Below are positions 41,286-51,222 of a stretch of DNA of 64,000 nt, piece after piece. Under the pieces are notes generated by a model. It made no database searches, was not told the DNA's origin, and worked only from the letters and a program-made list of their open reading frames with translations. The translations under genes and the position numbers were made by a program. The stretch is from NCBI GenBank assembly GCA_022841885.1, contig JALHQP010000002.1:60462-124461 (forward strand). Reading direction: 5' to 3'. Origin of the DNA: Aquincola sp. GTDB taxonomy: Bacteria > Pseudomonadota > Gammaproteobacteria > Burkholderiales > Burkholderiaceae_C. Within the stretch, counting starts at the first letter, position 1; every line of letters starts with the position of its first letter.

Positions 41286-42037
41286 CCCGCCTGCTGCTGA
41301 TCAACCCCAACATCTCCGACAGCGTGTCGGAGCTGATCCGAGCCGAAGCCGAGCGCAGCGCCTCGCACGGCACGACGGTCGAGGTGCTGACGGCACCCTT
41401 CGGCGTGGCCTACATCGAGACGCGCTTCGAGGCCCTGATCGGTGCCTACGCGGCCGCACAACTGGCGGCCGAGCATCACGCGAACTTCGACGCCGTGATC
41501 GTGGCCGCGTTCGGCGACCCGGGCCTGGGGGGCCTGCGCGAGGCGCTGCCGTGCCCGGTGACCGGCCTGACCGAAGCGGCACTCGCGAGTGCCTGCCTGC
41601 TCGGCGGGCGCTTCTCGATCGTCGCGATCTCGCAGCGCATCAAGGCCTGGTACCGCGAGACCGTCGCGCACTACGGTCTCGAGGGCCGGCTGGCCAGCAT
41701 CCGTGCGCTCGACGAGCCGCTGGCCGACATCGGCAACGTGCAGGGCAACCAGGGCGAGCGCCTGCAGGCGCTCGCCGAGCGCTGCGTGGCCGAGGACGGG
41801 GCTGACGTGATCGTGCTCGCCGGGGCGCCACTGGCCGGGCTCGCGCGCTCGATCGCCGGCCGGCTGCCGGTGCCCGCCGTGGACGGCGTGTCCAGCGCCG
41901 TGCGCCATGCCGAGTCGATGGCGGTGCTGCGGCCGGTGCGGCCTGCCAAGGGCAGCTTCGCGCCGCCGCCGGTCAAGCCGAACCGCGGCCTGCCCGAGCC
42001 GATCGTGCGCCTGCTGGCGGGGCTGGACCCAGGTTAA
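41282..42037 (+). CDS. Hydantoin racemase-like protein lacking both catalytic Cys
   Basis: A 251-residue protein starting LLLINPNISDSVSELI, typical of hydantoin racemases. FGDPGLGGLREALPCPVTGL is conserved, but Ala76 replaces the first catalytic Cys (VAAFGDPG) and Gly181 replaces the second (LAGAPLAG). Racemisation of 5-substituted hydantoins by the two-thiol mechanism should not be possible. It is the last gene of the operon and convergent with dbpA, 3 bp apart. Confidence 0.88.
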   Translation: MTRLLLINPNISDSVSELIRAEAERSASHGTTVEVLTAPFGVAYIETRFEALIGAYAAAQLAAEHHANFDAVIVAAFGDPGLGGLREALPCPVTGLTEAALASACLLGGRFSIVAISQRIKAWYRETVAHYGLEGRLASIRALDEPLADIGNVQGNQGERLQALAERCVAEDGADVIVLAGAPLAGLARSIAGRLPVPAVDGVSSAVRHAESMAVLRPVRPAKGSFAPPPVKPNRGLPEPIVRLLAGLDPG

Positions 42038-42040
42038 CGG

Positions 42041-43420
<1,380 letters not shown>

Positions 43421-43462
43421 GCCCGATTGTGATGGCCGTGAGGGGCCGTGCGGCCCGCCGCC

Positions 43463-44143
43463 TCAGGCGTGGGTGACCCAGGCTTCGTGCGTGGGCGCGG
43501 GCAGGCTGTCCAGGTGGGGCAGGGTGTTGAAGCTGATCAGCGTGTGGCGCTTCGGGCTGACCTTGAACTCGGTGAGCGCGCTGTTGCGCAGGTACAGGTT
43601 GAGCTCGATCACCGCGTCGGCCGCGAGGCCGAGCACATGGCCCACCGCGTGCGAGATCGGCCCGCCGCTGGAAACGATCAGCACGTCGCCGCCGGCGTGC
43701 TGCGCGCGCACCTGGTCGAGTGCGGCGACGATGCCGGCCACCCAGTCGGCATGCGCGGGCAGGCCGGCAGGCTGCACCTGACCCGCCATCCACGCCGCCA
43801 GGCCCTGGCGCAGCAAGCGGAAGTGCTGGCGCACCGCCTCGGGCGTGTCGGGTGGGGGCAGGGCGCCCGGGTGCGCCGCGCGCACGAGGGCCTCGCTGTC
43901 GTACTCGTTCAGGCCCGGCCAGGCCTGCGCCTCGTGGCGCGCCCCGAGCCCGGCCTCGATGGCGGCCAGCGACTGCGCGTGCCGGCGCAGCGTGCCGGTG
44001 AGCACCGCGTCGAAGGCGATGCCGCGCGACTGGAACCACGCACCCAGGCGCTCGCACTGGCGCGTGCCGAGCTCGCTCAGCTGGTCGTAGTCGGCGGCGC
44101 CGAACGAGGCCTGGCCGTGGCGCACGAGGTAGAGCGTTCCCAT
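43463..44143 (-). CDS. Histidine phosphatase family protein
   Basis: A 226-residue protein of the phosphoglycerate-mutase-like branch. The catalytic His is in LYLVRHGQASFGAADYDQLS, with acid/base residues at WPGLNEYDSEAL and a second His in VSSGGPISHAVGH. The substrate is unknown. I use the ATG at 44143, since the upstream in-frame ATG lacks a ribosome-binding site. It is divergent from the phosphofructokinase gene. Confidence 0.9.
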   Translation of the reverse strand: MGTLYLVRHGQASFGAADYDQLSELGTRQCERLGAWFQSRGIAFDAVLTGTLRRHAQSLAAIEAGLGARHEAQAWPGLNEYDSEALVRAAHPGALPPPDTPEAVRQHFRLLRQGLAAWMAGQVQPAGLPAHADWVAGIVAALDQVRAQHAGGDVLIVSSGGPISHAVGHVLGLAADAVIELNLYLRNSALTEFKVSPKRHTLISFNTLPHLDSLPAPTHEAWVTHA

Positions 44144-44199
44144 GGCCCGATTCTCGCGTCGCTTGCACAATGCGGCTGTCGCGCAGGAGACCTCGCACC

Positions 44200-45417
44200 A
44201 TGACCGGAACCCAACGCATCCTCATCGCCCAGGGCGGTGGCCCCACCGCGGTGATCAACCAGTCGCTCGTCGGCGCGGTGCTCGCCGCGCGCGGCCTGCC
44301 GCAGGTGGAGCGCATCGTCGGCGCACGCCACGGCGTGCGCGGCATCGTCAACGAGGACTTCGTCGACCTGATGCAGGAAACCACCGCGCACCTCGAGCGC
44401 GTGGCCGCCACGCCGGCCTCGGCGCTGGGTTCGACGCGCGACAAGCCGGACCTGAAGTACTGCCAGAACATCCTGGAGGTGCTGAAGGCGCACCAGATCG
44501 GCCACTTCTTCTACATCGGCGGCAACGACTCGTCGGACACGGTGCGCATCGTCGTCGAGGAGGCCAAGAAGGCGGGCCATGCGCTGGCGGCAGTGCACAT
44601 CCCGAAGACGATCGACAACGACTTGATGGGCAACGACCACACGCCGGGCTTCCCGTCGGCGGCGCGCTTCGTGATGCAGGCCTTTGCCGGCGCCAACCTC
44701 GACAACGCGGCGCTGCCGGGCGTGTACGTGGCCGTGGTGATGGGGCGTCACGCCGGCTTCCTGACTGCGGCCGCCGCACTGGCGCGCACCCAGCCCGACG
44801 ACGGGCCGCACCTGGTGTACCTGCCCGAGCGTGTGTTCGAGATCGACCGGTTCCTCGCCGACGTGAAGTCGGTGCACGCCAAGCATGGCCGCTGCGTGGT
44901 GGCGGTGAGCGAAGGCATCCACGACGCGTCGGGCGACCCGATCGCGTCCAAGCTGGCGACGAACGTGGAGCGCGACGCACATGGCAACGTGCAGCTCTCG
45001 GGCACTGGCGCCCTGGCCGACCTGCTGTGCGACGAGATCAAGGCCAAGCTCGGCATCAAGCGCGTGCGCGGCGACACCTTCGGCTACCTGCAGCGCAGCT
45101 TTCTCGGCTGCGTCAGCGACGTCGACGCACGCGAGGCGCGCGAGGTGGGCGAGCGCGCGGTGCAGTTCGCGCTGCGGCAGGGACAGGTGGGCTCGGTGGC
45201 GATCCGGCGCGTCGGCGACTACGCGGTCAACTACGTGCTGCAACCGCTCGAGGCCGTGGCCGCCAGGACGCGCGTGATGGACGACGCCTTCATCAACGCG
45301 GCAGGCAACGACGTGACGCCGGCCTTCCGCGACTACCTGCGGCCGCTGCTCGGGTCCGACCTGCCGCAGGCGCACCGGCTGCGCGGCGCGGCGGTCGAGA
45401 AGGTGTTGAAGCGCTAG
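44200..45417 (+). CDS. pfp: 6-phosphofructokinase, probably pyrophosphate-dependent
   Basis: A 405-residue PFK of the PPi-linked group. GGGPTAVINQSLVG, FYIGGNDSSDTVR (GGND where ATP enzymes have GGDG), IPKTIDNDLMGNDHTPG and VVMGRHAGFLTAAAAL are visible; the Lys of PKTIDND is the PPi-type substitution. It interconverts fructose 6-phosphate and fructose 1,6-bisphosphate reversibly. AGGAGA lies 9 nt before the ATG at 44200. fbp is encoded nearby, so both steps of this node are in this window. Confidence 0.91.
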   Translation: MTGTQRILIAQGGGPTAVINQSLVGAVLAARGLPQVERIVGARHGVRGIVNEDFVDLMQETTAHLERVAATPASALGSTRDKPDLKYCQNILEVLKAHQIGHFFYIGGNDSSDTVRIVVEEAKKAGHALAAVHIPKTIDNDLMGNDHTPGFPSAARFVMQAFAGANLDNAALPGVYVAVVMGRHAGFLTAAAALARTQPDDGPHLVYLPERVFEIDRFLADVKSVHAKHGRCVVAVSEGIHDASGDPIASKLATNVERDAHGNVQLSGTGALADLLCDEIKAKLGIKRVRGDTFGYLQRSFLGCVSDVDAREAREVGERAVQFALRQGQVGSVAIRRVGDYAVNYVLQPLEAVAARTRVMDDAFINAAGNDVTPAFRDYLRPLLGSDLPQAHRLRGAAVEKVLKR

Positions 45418-45423
45418 CGGGGG

Positions 45424-45756
45424 CTACCAGCGGGTGGGGTCGAAGCCGACGGTGATGCGGCCGTCGTCCCACTCGATCACCGGGCGCTTGACGAGGGTCG
45501 GGTGCACGCGCATGAGAGCGCGCGCCGAAGCCGGATCGGCCACTGCGGCGCGCGTCTCCTCGTCGAGCTTGCGCCAGGTGGTGCCCTTTCGGTTGAGCAC
45601 CTGCTCCCAGCCGGCTGCCGCGATCCACTGGTCGAGGTTCGTTGGTGGCAGGCCGTTCTTCTTGAAGTCGTGGAAGCTGTACTCGACGCCGCGCTCGGAG
45701 AGCCAGGCGCGCGCCTTCTTGACGCTGTCGCAGTTGGGGATGCCGTAGAGGATCAT
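45424..45756 (-). CDS. ArsC/Spx family protein (YffB-like)
   Basis: A 110-residue thioredoxin-fold protein starting MILYGIPNCDSVKKARAWL, the YffB branch of the ArsC family. Cys8 is the only active-site Cys and the C-terminal HPTLVKRPVIEWD holds the conserved Lys-Arg-Pro. YffB proteins are putative glutathione-linked reductases; arsenate reduction is not established for this branch. It is convergent with the PFK gene, and a palindromic element lies upstream of its start. Confidence 0.87.
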   Translation of the reverse strand: MILYGIPNCDSVKKARAWLSERGVEYSFHDFKKNGLPPTNLDQWIAAAGWEQVLNRKGTTWRKLDEETRAAVADPASARALMRVHPTLVKRPVIEWDDGRITVGFDPTRW

Positions 45757-45836
45757 GGGGTGGATTGTGGTCCGCTCGTCGGGCGTGTTTGTCACAGTCC
45801 GTGCGTGCTTGCGTCGTGCGTGGCACGGCCGGTGCG

Positions 45837-46076
45837 CGCCCCCGACCCACCCTGCGCCCCGCCCGCGACGGCGGCTCCTGCGAGGGCCTCACGGCCCTCG
45901 TCCCCCTGTGCTTCGCTGCTCGCGGGGCGGCTGCGGTCGCTCCGGCTCCGCGCCCTGAACGGGCGCGGCCCATAGATCGTCCTCGCCGGTCCCGGCTGCG
46001 CCGGGACTACCCCCGCTGCGCTGCGATGCTCGGGGTCGCCGCCCACGCGGGCGGGTCGCAGGGTGGGTCGGGGGCG
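45837..46076. repeat. 240-bp palindromic element 1 with 31-bp terminal inverted repeats
   Basis: The ends 45837-45867 and 46046-46076 are inverted copies matching at 30 of 31 positions. Inside are three perfect hairpins: 45881-45900 (CGAGGGCC/GGCCCTCG), 45948-45968 (CCGCGCCC/GGGCGCGG) and 45989-46007 (GTCCCGG/CCGGGAC). It fills most of the 372-bp gap between the ArsC-like and HNH genes. No transposase and no clear target-site duplication are seen. It could be a MITE-like element, a large REP-type unit or a structured RNA locus. Confidence 0.8.
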
Positions 46077-46128
46077 GGAGCGATACTTTCGTGGCCGCAA
46101 GGGGCTGAAAGTCAGGAGGACAACGAGT

Positions 46129-46434
46129 GTGAATCGATGGGGCATCCCTGCGAGCCTTGAGTCAATGGTCATCTCGCGCGACGCGAGGTGCGTCTACTGC
46201 GGCGTTGACTTCAGCGTGCCGGCTCAGACGCGTGGCAGCAGGCCATCGTGGGAGCACATCGTGAACGACGCAGGTCTTGTCACGGCGCAGAACATTGCGC
46301 GGTGCTGCATCTCATGCAACGCCAGCAAGGGCGTGAAGGACCTGCGGGTCTGGCTCTTGTCTCCGTACTGTCAGCGCAAGGGAATCACTGAGGAGACAGG
46401 CGCGAAGACTGTTCGCGAGCACCTCGCGCGATAG
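46129..46434 (+). CDS. Small HNH endonuclease
   Basis: A 101-residue stand-alone HNH nuclease. Zinc-binding pairs are RCVYCG and CCISC; the HNH residues are in PSWEHIVND, NIARCC and SCNASKG. A perfect AGGAGG (46115-46120) lies 8 nt before the GTG start. Base composition is visibly less GC-rich than the neighbouring genes, with codons such as TCA, TTG, CTT and AGT that are rare around it, suggesting recent acquisition. It is flanked on each side by a palindromic element of about 240 bp. Target and role are unknown. Confidence 0.88.
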   Translation: MNRWGIPASLESMVISRDARCVYCGVDFSVPAQTRGSRPSWEHIVNDAGLVTAQNIARCCISCNASKGVKDLRVWLLSPYCQRKGITEETGAKTVREHLAR

Positions 46435-46444
46435 ACGACCACCT

Positions 46445-46680
46445 CGCGGCAGGCGGTGCCCGGCGGGGGCGACCTGTGGAGCGGCGAGGAGCGCAGGGCT
46501 TGGGGTCGGCGCGCGTACTCGCGCGCTTCGTGAACTGACTCGCCGAACGTGTTTGAGCGTAGAGAGCGCAGCGAACGAAGCGAGTTGTTCGGCGCGACCC
46601 CAAGCCCGAGCACCGCAGCGGAGTTGGCCCAAAGGGCCAACCGCTCCAGGGGGAGCCCCCGCCGGGTGCCGCCTGCCGCG
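46445..46680. repeat. 236-bp palindromic element 2 with nested inverted repeats
   Basis: Outer arms 46445-46470 and 46655-46680 are inverted copies matching at 24 of 26 positions. Inner arms 46496-46508 and 46595-46607 match perfectly over 13 bp, as do CGCCGAAC (46541-46548) and GTTCGGCG (46587-46594). A side hairpin GTTGGCCC-AAA-GGGCCAAC lies at 46623-46641. The whole can fold into one long branched stem. Its sequence is unrelated to element 1. It fills the gap between the HNH gene and the end of fbp and could also stop transcription from both sides. Confidence 0.78.
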
Positions 46681-46692
46681 AAGCGCAGTCCT

Positions 46693-47709
46693 CTAAGAAG
46701 CGTCCCGGTGATACGCAGTCACCCGCTCCACCTCGTTCTTCGACCCCAGGATCACGCTCACCCGCTGGTGCAGCTTGGAAGGCATCAGCTCCAGGATGCG
46801 TTGCTGTCCATTCGTCGCCGCACCGCCGGCCTGCTCGACGATGAAGGCCATCGGGTTGGCCTCGTACATCAGGCGCAGCTTGCCCGGCTTGTCGGGCTCG
46901 CGCGCATCCCAGGGGTACATGAAGATGCCGCCGCGGGTGAGGATGCGGTGCACGTCGGACACCATGCTCGCGATCCAGCGCATGTTGAAGTCCTTGCCGC
47001 GCGGGCCGGTGGTGCCGGCCAGGCATTCGTCGATGTAGCGCTTCACCGGCGGGGCCCAGTGGCGCATGTTCGACATGTTGATCGCGAACTCCTTGGTGTC
47101 CTCGGGGATGCGGATGTTCTCGCTGGTCAGCACCCAGGAGCCCATCTCGCGGTCGAGCGTGAACATCGCGACACCGTTGCCCACCGTCAGCACCAGCGTG
47201 GTCTGCGGGCCGTAGAGGCAGTAGCCGGCCGCCGCCTGGAACTTGCCCGGCTGCAGGAAATCGTCCTCGCTCACGCCGTGCTGGTGGCCCACCTTGCGCA
47301 GCACCGAGAAGATGGTGCCGATGCTGACGTTGACGTCGATGTTCGAGCTGCCGTCGAGCGGGTCGAACAGCAGCAGGTACTCGCCCTGGGGCCAGCGGTT
47401 GGGCACGGCGTGGATGCTGTCCATCTCCTCGCTGGCCATCGCGGCCAGGTGGCCGCCCCATTCGTTGGCCTCGATCAGCACCTCGTTGCTGATGACGTCC
47501 AGGCGCTTCTGGATCTCGCCCTGCACGTTCTCGGTGTCGGCGCTGCCGAGCACGTCGCCGAGCGCGCCCTTGTTGACCGAGATCGCGATCGCCTTGCAGG
47601 CGCGCGCGACGACCTCGATCAACAGGCGCAACTGGCCCGGGATGCGCCCGTGTTCGCGCTGCTGTTCGACCAGGTACTGGGTGAGGCTGATGCGTTTGAC
47701 GACAGGCAA
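46693..47709 (-). CDS. fbp: Fructose-1,6-bisphosphatase, class I
   Basis: A 338-residue class I FBPase that hydrolyses fructose 1,6-bisphosphate in gluconeogenesis or the Calvin cycle. The metal-binding signature [19 protein letters not shown] is intact, as is [19 protein letters not shown]. The start is inferred to be TTG at 47709 (reads [16 protein letters not shown]) because AGGAG lies 7 nt upstream and no ATG or GTG precedes the conserved N-terminus. It is downstream of pepN on the same strand. Confidence 0.93.
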   Translation of the reverse strand: MPVVKRISLTQYLVEQQREHGRIPGQLRLLIEVVARACKAIAISVNKGALGDVLGSADTENVQGEIQKRLDVISNEVLIEANEWGGHLAAMASEEMDSIHAVPNRWPQGEYLLLFDPLDGSSNIDVNVSIGTIFSVLRKVGHQHGVSEDDFLQPGKFQAAAGYCLYGPQTTLVLTVGNGVAMFTLDREMGSWVLTSENIRIPEDTKEFAINMSNMRHWAPPVKRYIDECLAGTTGPRGKDFNMRWIASMVSDVHRILTRGGIFMYPWDAREPDKPGKLRLMYEANPMAFIVEQAGGAATNGQQRILELMPSKLHQRVSVILGSKNEVERVTAYHRDAS

Positions 47710-47732
47710 GAAGGGCTCCTGAAGGAAAGGGT

Positions 47733-50459
47733 TCAGCCGAGCGGCTTGTCCAGCGCCAGCGCGCGCTCGACGATCTCGCGCACGCCCGCCGACAGGTCCG
47801 GCTTGGCGGCGACGCGCGCGATGGCTTCGCGCGCGGCGCTGCGGTAGGGCTCGGCCAGGTGGGTCCAGCGGTCCATCGTGCGCGCCATGCGGGCGGCGAT
47901 CTGGGCGTTGAAGCCGTCGACCTCGCGCACCGCGTCGGCCCAGAACACGTAGCCACCGGCGTCGGTGCGGTGGAACGCGGCCGGGTTGTGGTTGCAGAAC
48001 GCCAGCACCAGGCTGCGCGCGCGGTTCGGGTTCCTGAGCGAGAAGTCCGGGTGCTGCAGCAACTGCTTGACGCGCGAGAACACGCGGCCGTCGGCGCGCT
48101 CGGGCGCCATGGCCTGCAGCGCGAACCACTTGTCGATGACCAGGGCCTCGTGCTTGAAGCGGGCGTGGAAGTGCGCCAGCGCGCGCTCGGCCAACTCGGC
48201 ATGCGAATCGACCAGGGCGGCCAGCGCGCCGATGCGCTCGGTCATGTTGCCGGCGTCCTTGACGCGCTGGTAGGCGCGGCCGGGCCAGGCGGTGTCGCCG
48301 CTCTTGCCGGCGTCCAGGCACAGCATCGCCAGCGCCAGGTTGGCCAGCGCGCGCTTGCCGGCCGACACCGGCTCGGGCACGTAGGCGCCGCTGACCTGGT
48401 GCGCGTCGAAGGCCCACACCCAGTCCTCGTGCAGCGCGTGCGCGAGCTGGGACAGCATCACCTCGCGCACGCCGTGCACACGCTGCGGGTGCACGCTGTC
48501 GAGCTGCTCGGCGAGCAGGTTCTCGTCGGGCAGGCTCAGCACCAGGGTCTTGAAGGCGGCGTCGAGCTGCGGGTCGCGCAGCACGGCGCGCATCGCGCCG
48601 AGGAAGGCGTCGTCGAGCTGCGGGTCGCGCTCGCCGCGGATCGCGCCGAGCAGGCGGTTGCTCGCCAGGCGCTGGGCAGCTTCCCAGCGGTTGAACGGGT
48701 CCTCGTCGTGGCGCAGCAGCACCAGCAGGTCCTCGTCGGACAGCGGCTCGCTCAGGATCACCGGCGCGGAGAAGCCGCGCAGCAGCGAGGGCACCGGCTC
48801 GGCGTCGACGTTGACGAAGGTGTAGAAGTTCTTGGCCTCGTCGAGCACCAGCACACGCTCGGTGACTTCGCGGCCCGGCATCGGTATCGGCTCGTCCTCG
48901 AGCTGCAACGGCAGCGCGCGGCCGTCGCGCGACACCAGGCCCAGCGCCATCGGGATCACGTACGGCAGCTTGTCGGGCTGCCCGGGCGTGGGCAGGCCAT
49001 GCTGCTCGAAGCCGAGCGTGTAGCTGCGCGAGTGCGCGTCGTAGCGGCCGCGCGCGGTGAGCCGCGGCGTGCCGGCCTGCGAGTACCAGCGCTTGAACGG
49101 GTCGAGCTTGGCCGCCAGCGCGCTGCCCGGGTTGGCGTCGGCGATCGCCTGCGCGAAGTGGTCGCAGGTGACGGCCTGGCCGTCGTGGCGCTGGAAGTAC
49201 AGGTCCATGCCGCGCCGAAAGCCCTCGCGGCCGACCAGGGTCTGCATCATGCGCACGACCTCGGCCCCCTTCTCGTAGACGGTGGGGGTGTAGAAGTTGT
49301 CGATCTCGACATAGGCGTCGGGCCGCACCGGGTGGGCCATCGACCCGGCGTCCTCGGGGAACTGCTGGGCCCGCAGGCTCTTCACGTCGTCGATGCGCTT
49401 GACCGCGCGCGCGCTCGCACTGCCGGCCATGTCCATCGAGAACTCCTGGTCGCGGAAGACCGTCAGGCCCTCCTTGAGCGAGAGCTGGAACCAGTCGCGG
49501 CAGGTGATGCGGTTGCCGGTCCAGTTGTGGAAGTATTCGTGGCCGACCACGCTCTCGATGGCCGCGTAGTCGGCGTCGGTGGCGGTGGCGGGGCTGGCCA
49601 GCACGTACTTGGTGTTGAAGATGTTCAGCCCCTTGTTCTCCATCGCGCCCATGTTGTAGTCGCCGACCGCGACGATCATGAAGCGCTCCAGGTCCAGCGG
49701 CAGGCCGAAGCGCTGCTCGTCCCAGACGATCGAGGCGATCAGCGAGTTCATCGCGTGCTCGGTCTTGTCGAGGTCGTCGCGCGCGGTGTAGATCTCGAGC
49801 AGGTGCTCCTTGCCCGAGCGGGTGCGGATCTGCTGGCGCCGCGCGGACAGCTTGCCGGCCACCAGCGCGAACAGGTAGCTCGGCTTCGGGAACGGGTCGT
49901 GCCAGGTGGCGTAGTGGCGCCCGTTGTCGAGATCGCCCTGGGCCACCAGGTTGCCGTTGGCCAGCAGCACCGGGTACTTCGCCTTGTCGGCGCGCAGCGT
50001 GACGCTGAACACCGCCATCACGTCGGGCCGGTCGAGGAAGTAGGTGATGCGGCGAAAGCCCTCGGCCTCGCATTGCGTGAACAGCCCCGAGCCCGAGGCG
50101 TACAGGCCGGACAGCTGGGTGTTCCGGTCGGGCGCGCAGGTGTTGCGCAGCTCGAGCGTGAAGGTATCGGCCTCGGGCGGGTTGTCGATGATCAGTTCGC
50201 CGTCCTCGCCGTGGCGGAAGGACACGCTCTGGCCGTCGGCCATGCAGCGCAGCAGCGTGATCTCCTCGCCGTGCAGCACCAGCGGCGCGCGAGGCTGCGC
50301 GGCATTGCGCTCGATCGCGAGCTTGCTGGCGACGAGGGTCTTGGCGCCGTCGAGGTCGAACGTGAGCTCGGCCTTGCGGATCCAGTACGCGGGTTCGGCG
50401 TAGTCCTTGCGCCGGATCAGCGGGGCGGGGCCTTCACGAAGATGCAGGAGCTGCGGCAC
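47733..50459 (-). CDS. pepN: Aminopeptidase N
   Basis: A 908-residue M1 metallopeptidase. The substrate-binding motif is GAMENKGLN and the zinc site is [20 protein letters not shown] (HExxH with the downstream Glu in [15 protein letters not shown]). Length fits proteobacterial PepN. The start used is a GTG at 50459 overlapping the 3' end of the HAD gene by 26 bp; this agrees with the conserved [21 protein letters not shown]-terminus. It is a general cytosolic aminopeptidase. Confidence 0.94.
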   Translation of the reverse strand: MPQLLHLREGPAPLIRRKDYAEPAYWIRKAELTFDLDGAKTLVASKLAIERNAAQPRAPLVLHGEEITLLRCMADGQSVSFRHGEDGELIIDNPPEADTFTLELRNTCAPDRNTQLSGLYASGSGLFTQCEAEGFRRITYFLDRPDVMAVFSVTLRADKAKYPVLLANGNLVAQGDLDNGRHYATWHDPFPKPSYLFALVAGKLSARRQQIRTRSGKEHLLEIYTARDDLDKTEHAMNSLIASIVWDEQRFGLPLDLERFMIVAVGDYNMGAMENKGLNIFNTKYVLASPATATDADYAAIESVVGHEYFHNWTGNRITCRDWFQLSLKEGLTVFRDQEFSMDMAGSASARAVKRIDDVKSLRAQQFPEDAGSMAHPVRPDAYVEIDNFYTPTVYEKGAEVVRMMQTLVGREGFRRGMDLYFQRHDGQAVTCDHFAQAIADANPGSALAAKLDPFKRWYSQAGTPRLTARGRYDAHSRSYTLGFEQHGLPTPGQPDKLPYVIPMALGLVSRDGRALPLQLEDEPIPMPGREVTERVLVLDEAKNFYTFVNVDAEPVPSLLRGFSAPVILSEPLSDEDLLVLLRHDEDPFNRWEAAQRLASNRLLGAIRGERDPQLDDAFLGAMRAVLRDPQLDAAFKTLVLSLPDENLLAEQLDSVHPQRVHGVREVMLSQLAHALHEDWVWAFDAHQVSGAYVPEPVSAGKRALANLALAMLCLDAGKSGDTAWPGRAYQRVKDAGNMTERIGALAALVDSHAELAERALAHFHARFKHEALVIDKWFALQAMAPERADGRVFSRVKQLLQHPDFSLRNPNRARSLVLAFCNHNPAAFHRTDAGGYVFWADAVREVDGFNAQIAARMARTMDRWTHLAEPYRSAAREAIARVAAKPDLSAGVREIVERALALDKPLG

Positions 50460-51222
50460 TGGAGGTCTCCATCAGGGAAGTGAACCAGGCGGCGTCGGCC
50501 AGCCCGTGGTAGTGGTCGATCGCGGCCAGCACATGCGGGCCTGAAAGTTCCTCCGCGCGGTGCGTGCTGCACACCGCCACGGCGCGCATGCCGGCGCGCC
50601 GCGCGGCCTCGATGCCCAGCGGCGCGTCCTCGAACACGACGCAGTGCGCCGGCGCCACACCGATGCGGCGCGCCACTTCGAGAAAGATTGCCGGCTCGGG
50701 CTTGCCGGGCAGGCCCTCGTCGCCGCCGACCGTCGCGTGCGGCACCTCGGCCAGCGCCAGGTGCCGCATCGCGAAGGCGATGTTGTCAGCGTCGCCGGCG
50801 GTGCCCACGCCGGTGCGCAGGCCGCGGCCGCGCACATGGGCGTGGAAGTCGCGAAAGCCGGCGACTTCGCGGAACTCGGCACCGAACAGCTCGCGGTACA
50901 GGCGCTCCTTGTGCTGCACCAGGGCCCAGGCCTCGTCGCGCGGCACCGCGCGGCCGAACAGCTCGTCCATGCACTCGGCGCCGGTGCGGCCGGTGGTGCG
51001 GCGCATCAGTTCGTCAATGTCCATCGACAGGTCGTGGTGGCGGGCGAACTCGATCCACGAGCGCCGATGGTGACCCATCGAGTCGATCATCGTGCCGTCC
51101 ATGTCGAAGATCAGGGCGTGGACTGGGCCCACCCCCGAAGCGGCTGCGCCGCTCCCCCTCAAGGGGGCAACGCCAGCAGCCCGGCAAAGCCGGTTCTGCG
51201 GCGTTTGCTCGGAAGCTTCCAC
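50434..51222 (-). CDS. HAD phosphatase (beta-phosphoglucomutase-like), repeat-derived N-terminus
   Basis: A HAD-superfamily enzyme with motif I LIFDMDGTMIDS, motif III EGLPGKPEPAIFLEV and motif IV CVVFEDAPLGIEAARRAGM, the beta-PGM/phosphatase type. From the GTG at 51222, which directly follows the prfB stop, the first 33 residues are encoded by a REP-like repeat and are not family sequence. A GTG at 51132 would start right before the core (VGPVHALIFDMD). Which start is used cannot be settled. It overlaps pepN by 26 bp. The substrate is unknown. Confidence 0.85.
   Translation of the reverse strand: MEASEQTPQNRLCRAAGVAPLRGSGAAASGVGPVHALIFDMDGTMIDSMGHHRRSWIEFARHHDLSMDIDELMRRTTGRTGAECMDELFGRAVPRDEAWALVQHKERLYRELFGAEFREVAGFRDFHAHVRGRGLRTGVGTAGDADNIAFAMRHLALAEVPHATVGGDEGLPGKPEPAIFLEVARRIGVAPAHCVVFEDAPLGIEAARRAGMRAVAVCSTHRAEELSGPHVLAAIDHYHGLADAAWFTSLMETSSAAAPASS
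51130..51205. repeat. REP-like repeat between prfB and HAD core
   Basis: The unit reads CACCCCCG, then hairpin AGCGGC-TGC-GCCGCT (51139-51153), then CCCCTCAAGGGGG, then a second hairpin CCGGC-AAA-GCCGG (51181-51193). It has the same C-run / palindrome / C-run / G-run order as the repeat at 8803. It lies at the 5' end of the HAD reading frame. Confidence 0.6.

Noticed and set aside
45424..45756. Arsenate reductase as part of an ars resistance operon
   Set aside because: The protein belongs to the YffB branch and no arsR, arsB/acr3 or arsH gene is nearby.
45837..46434. HEARO/omega-RNA plus IscB-type system, because a structured GC-rich element precedes an HNH gene
   Set aside because: The HNH protein has only 101 residues, with no RuvC, bridge helix or PLMP domain. 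The geometry is similar but the protein cannot be IscB or IsrB.
45837..46680. Composite transposon with the two palindromic elements as its ends
   Set aside because: The two elements are unrelated in sequence, no transposase or recombinase is encoded, and I could find no target-site duplication.
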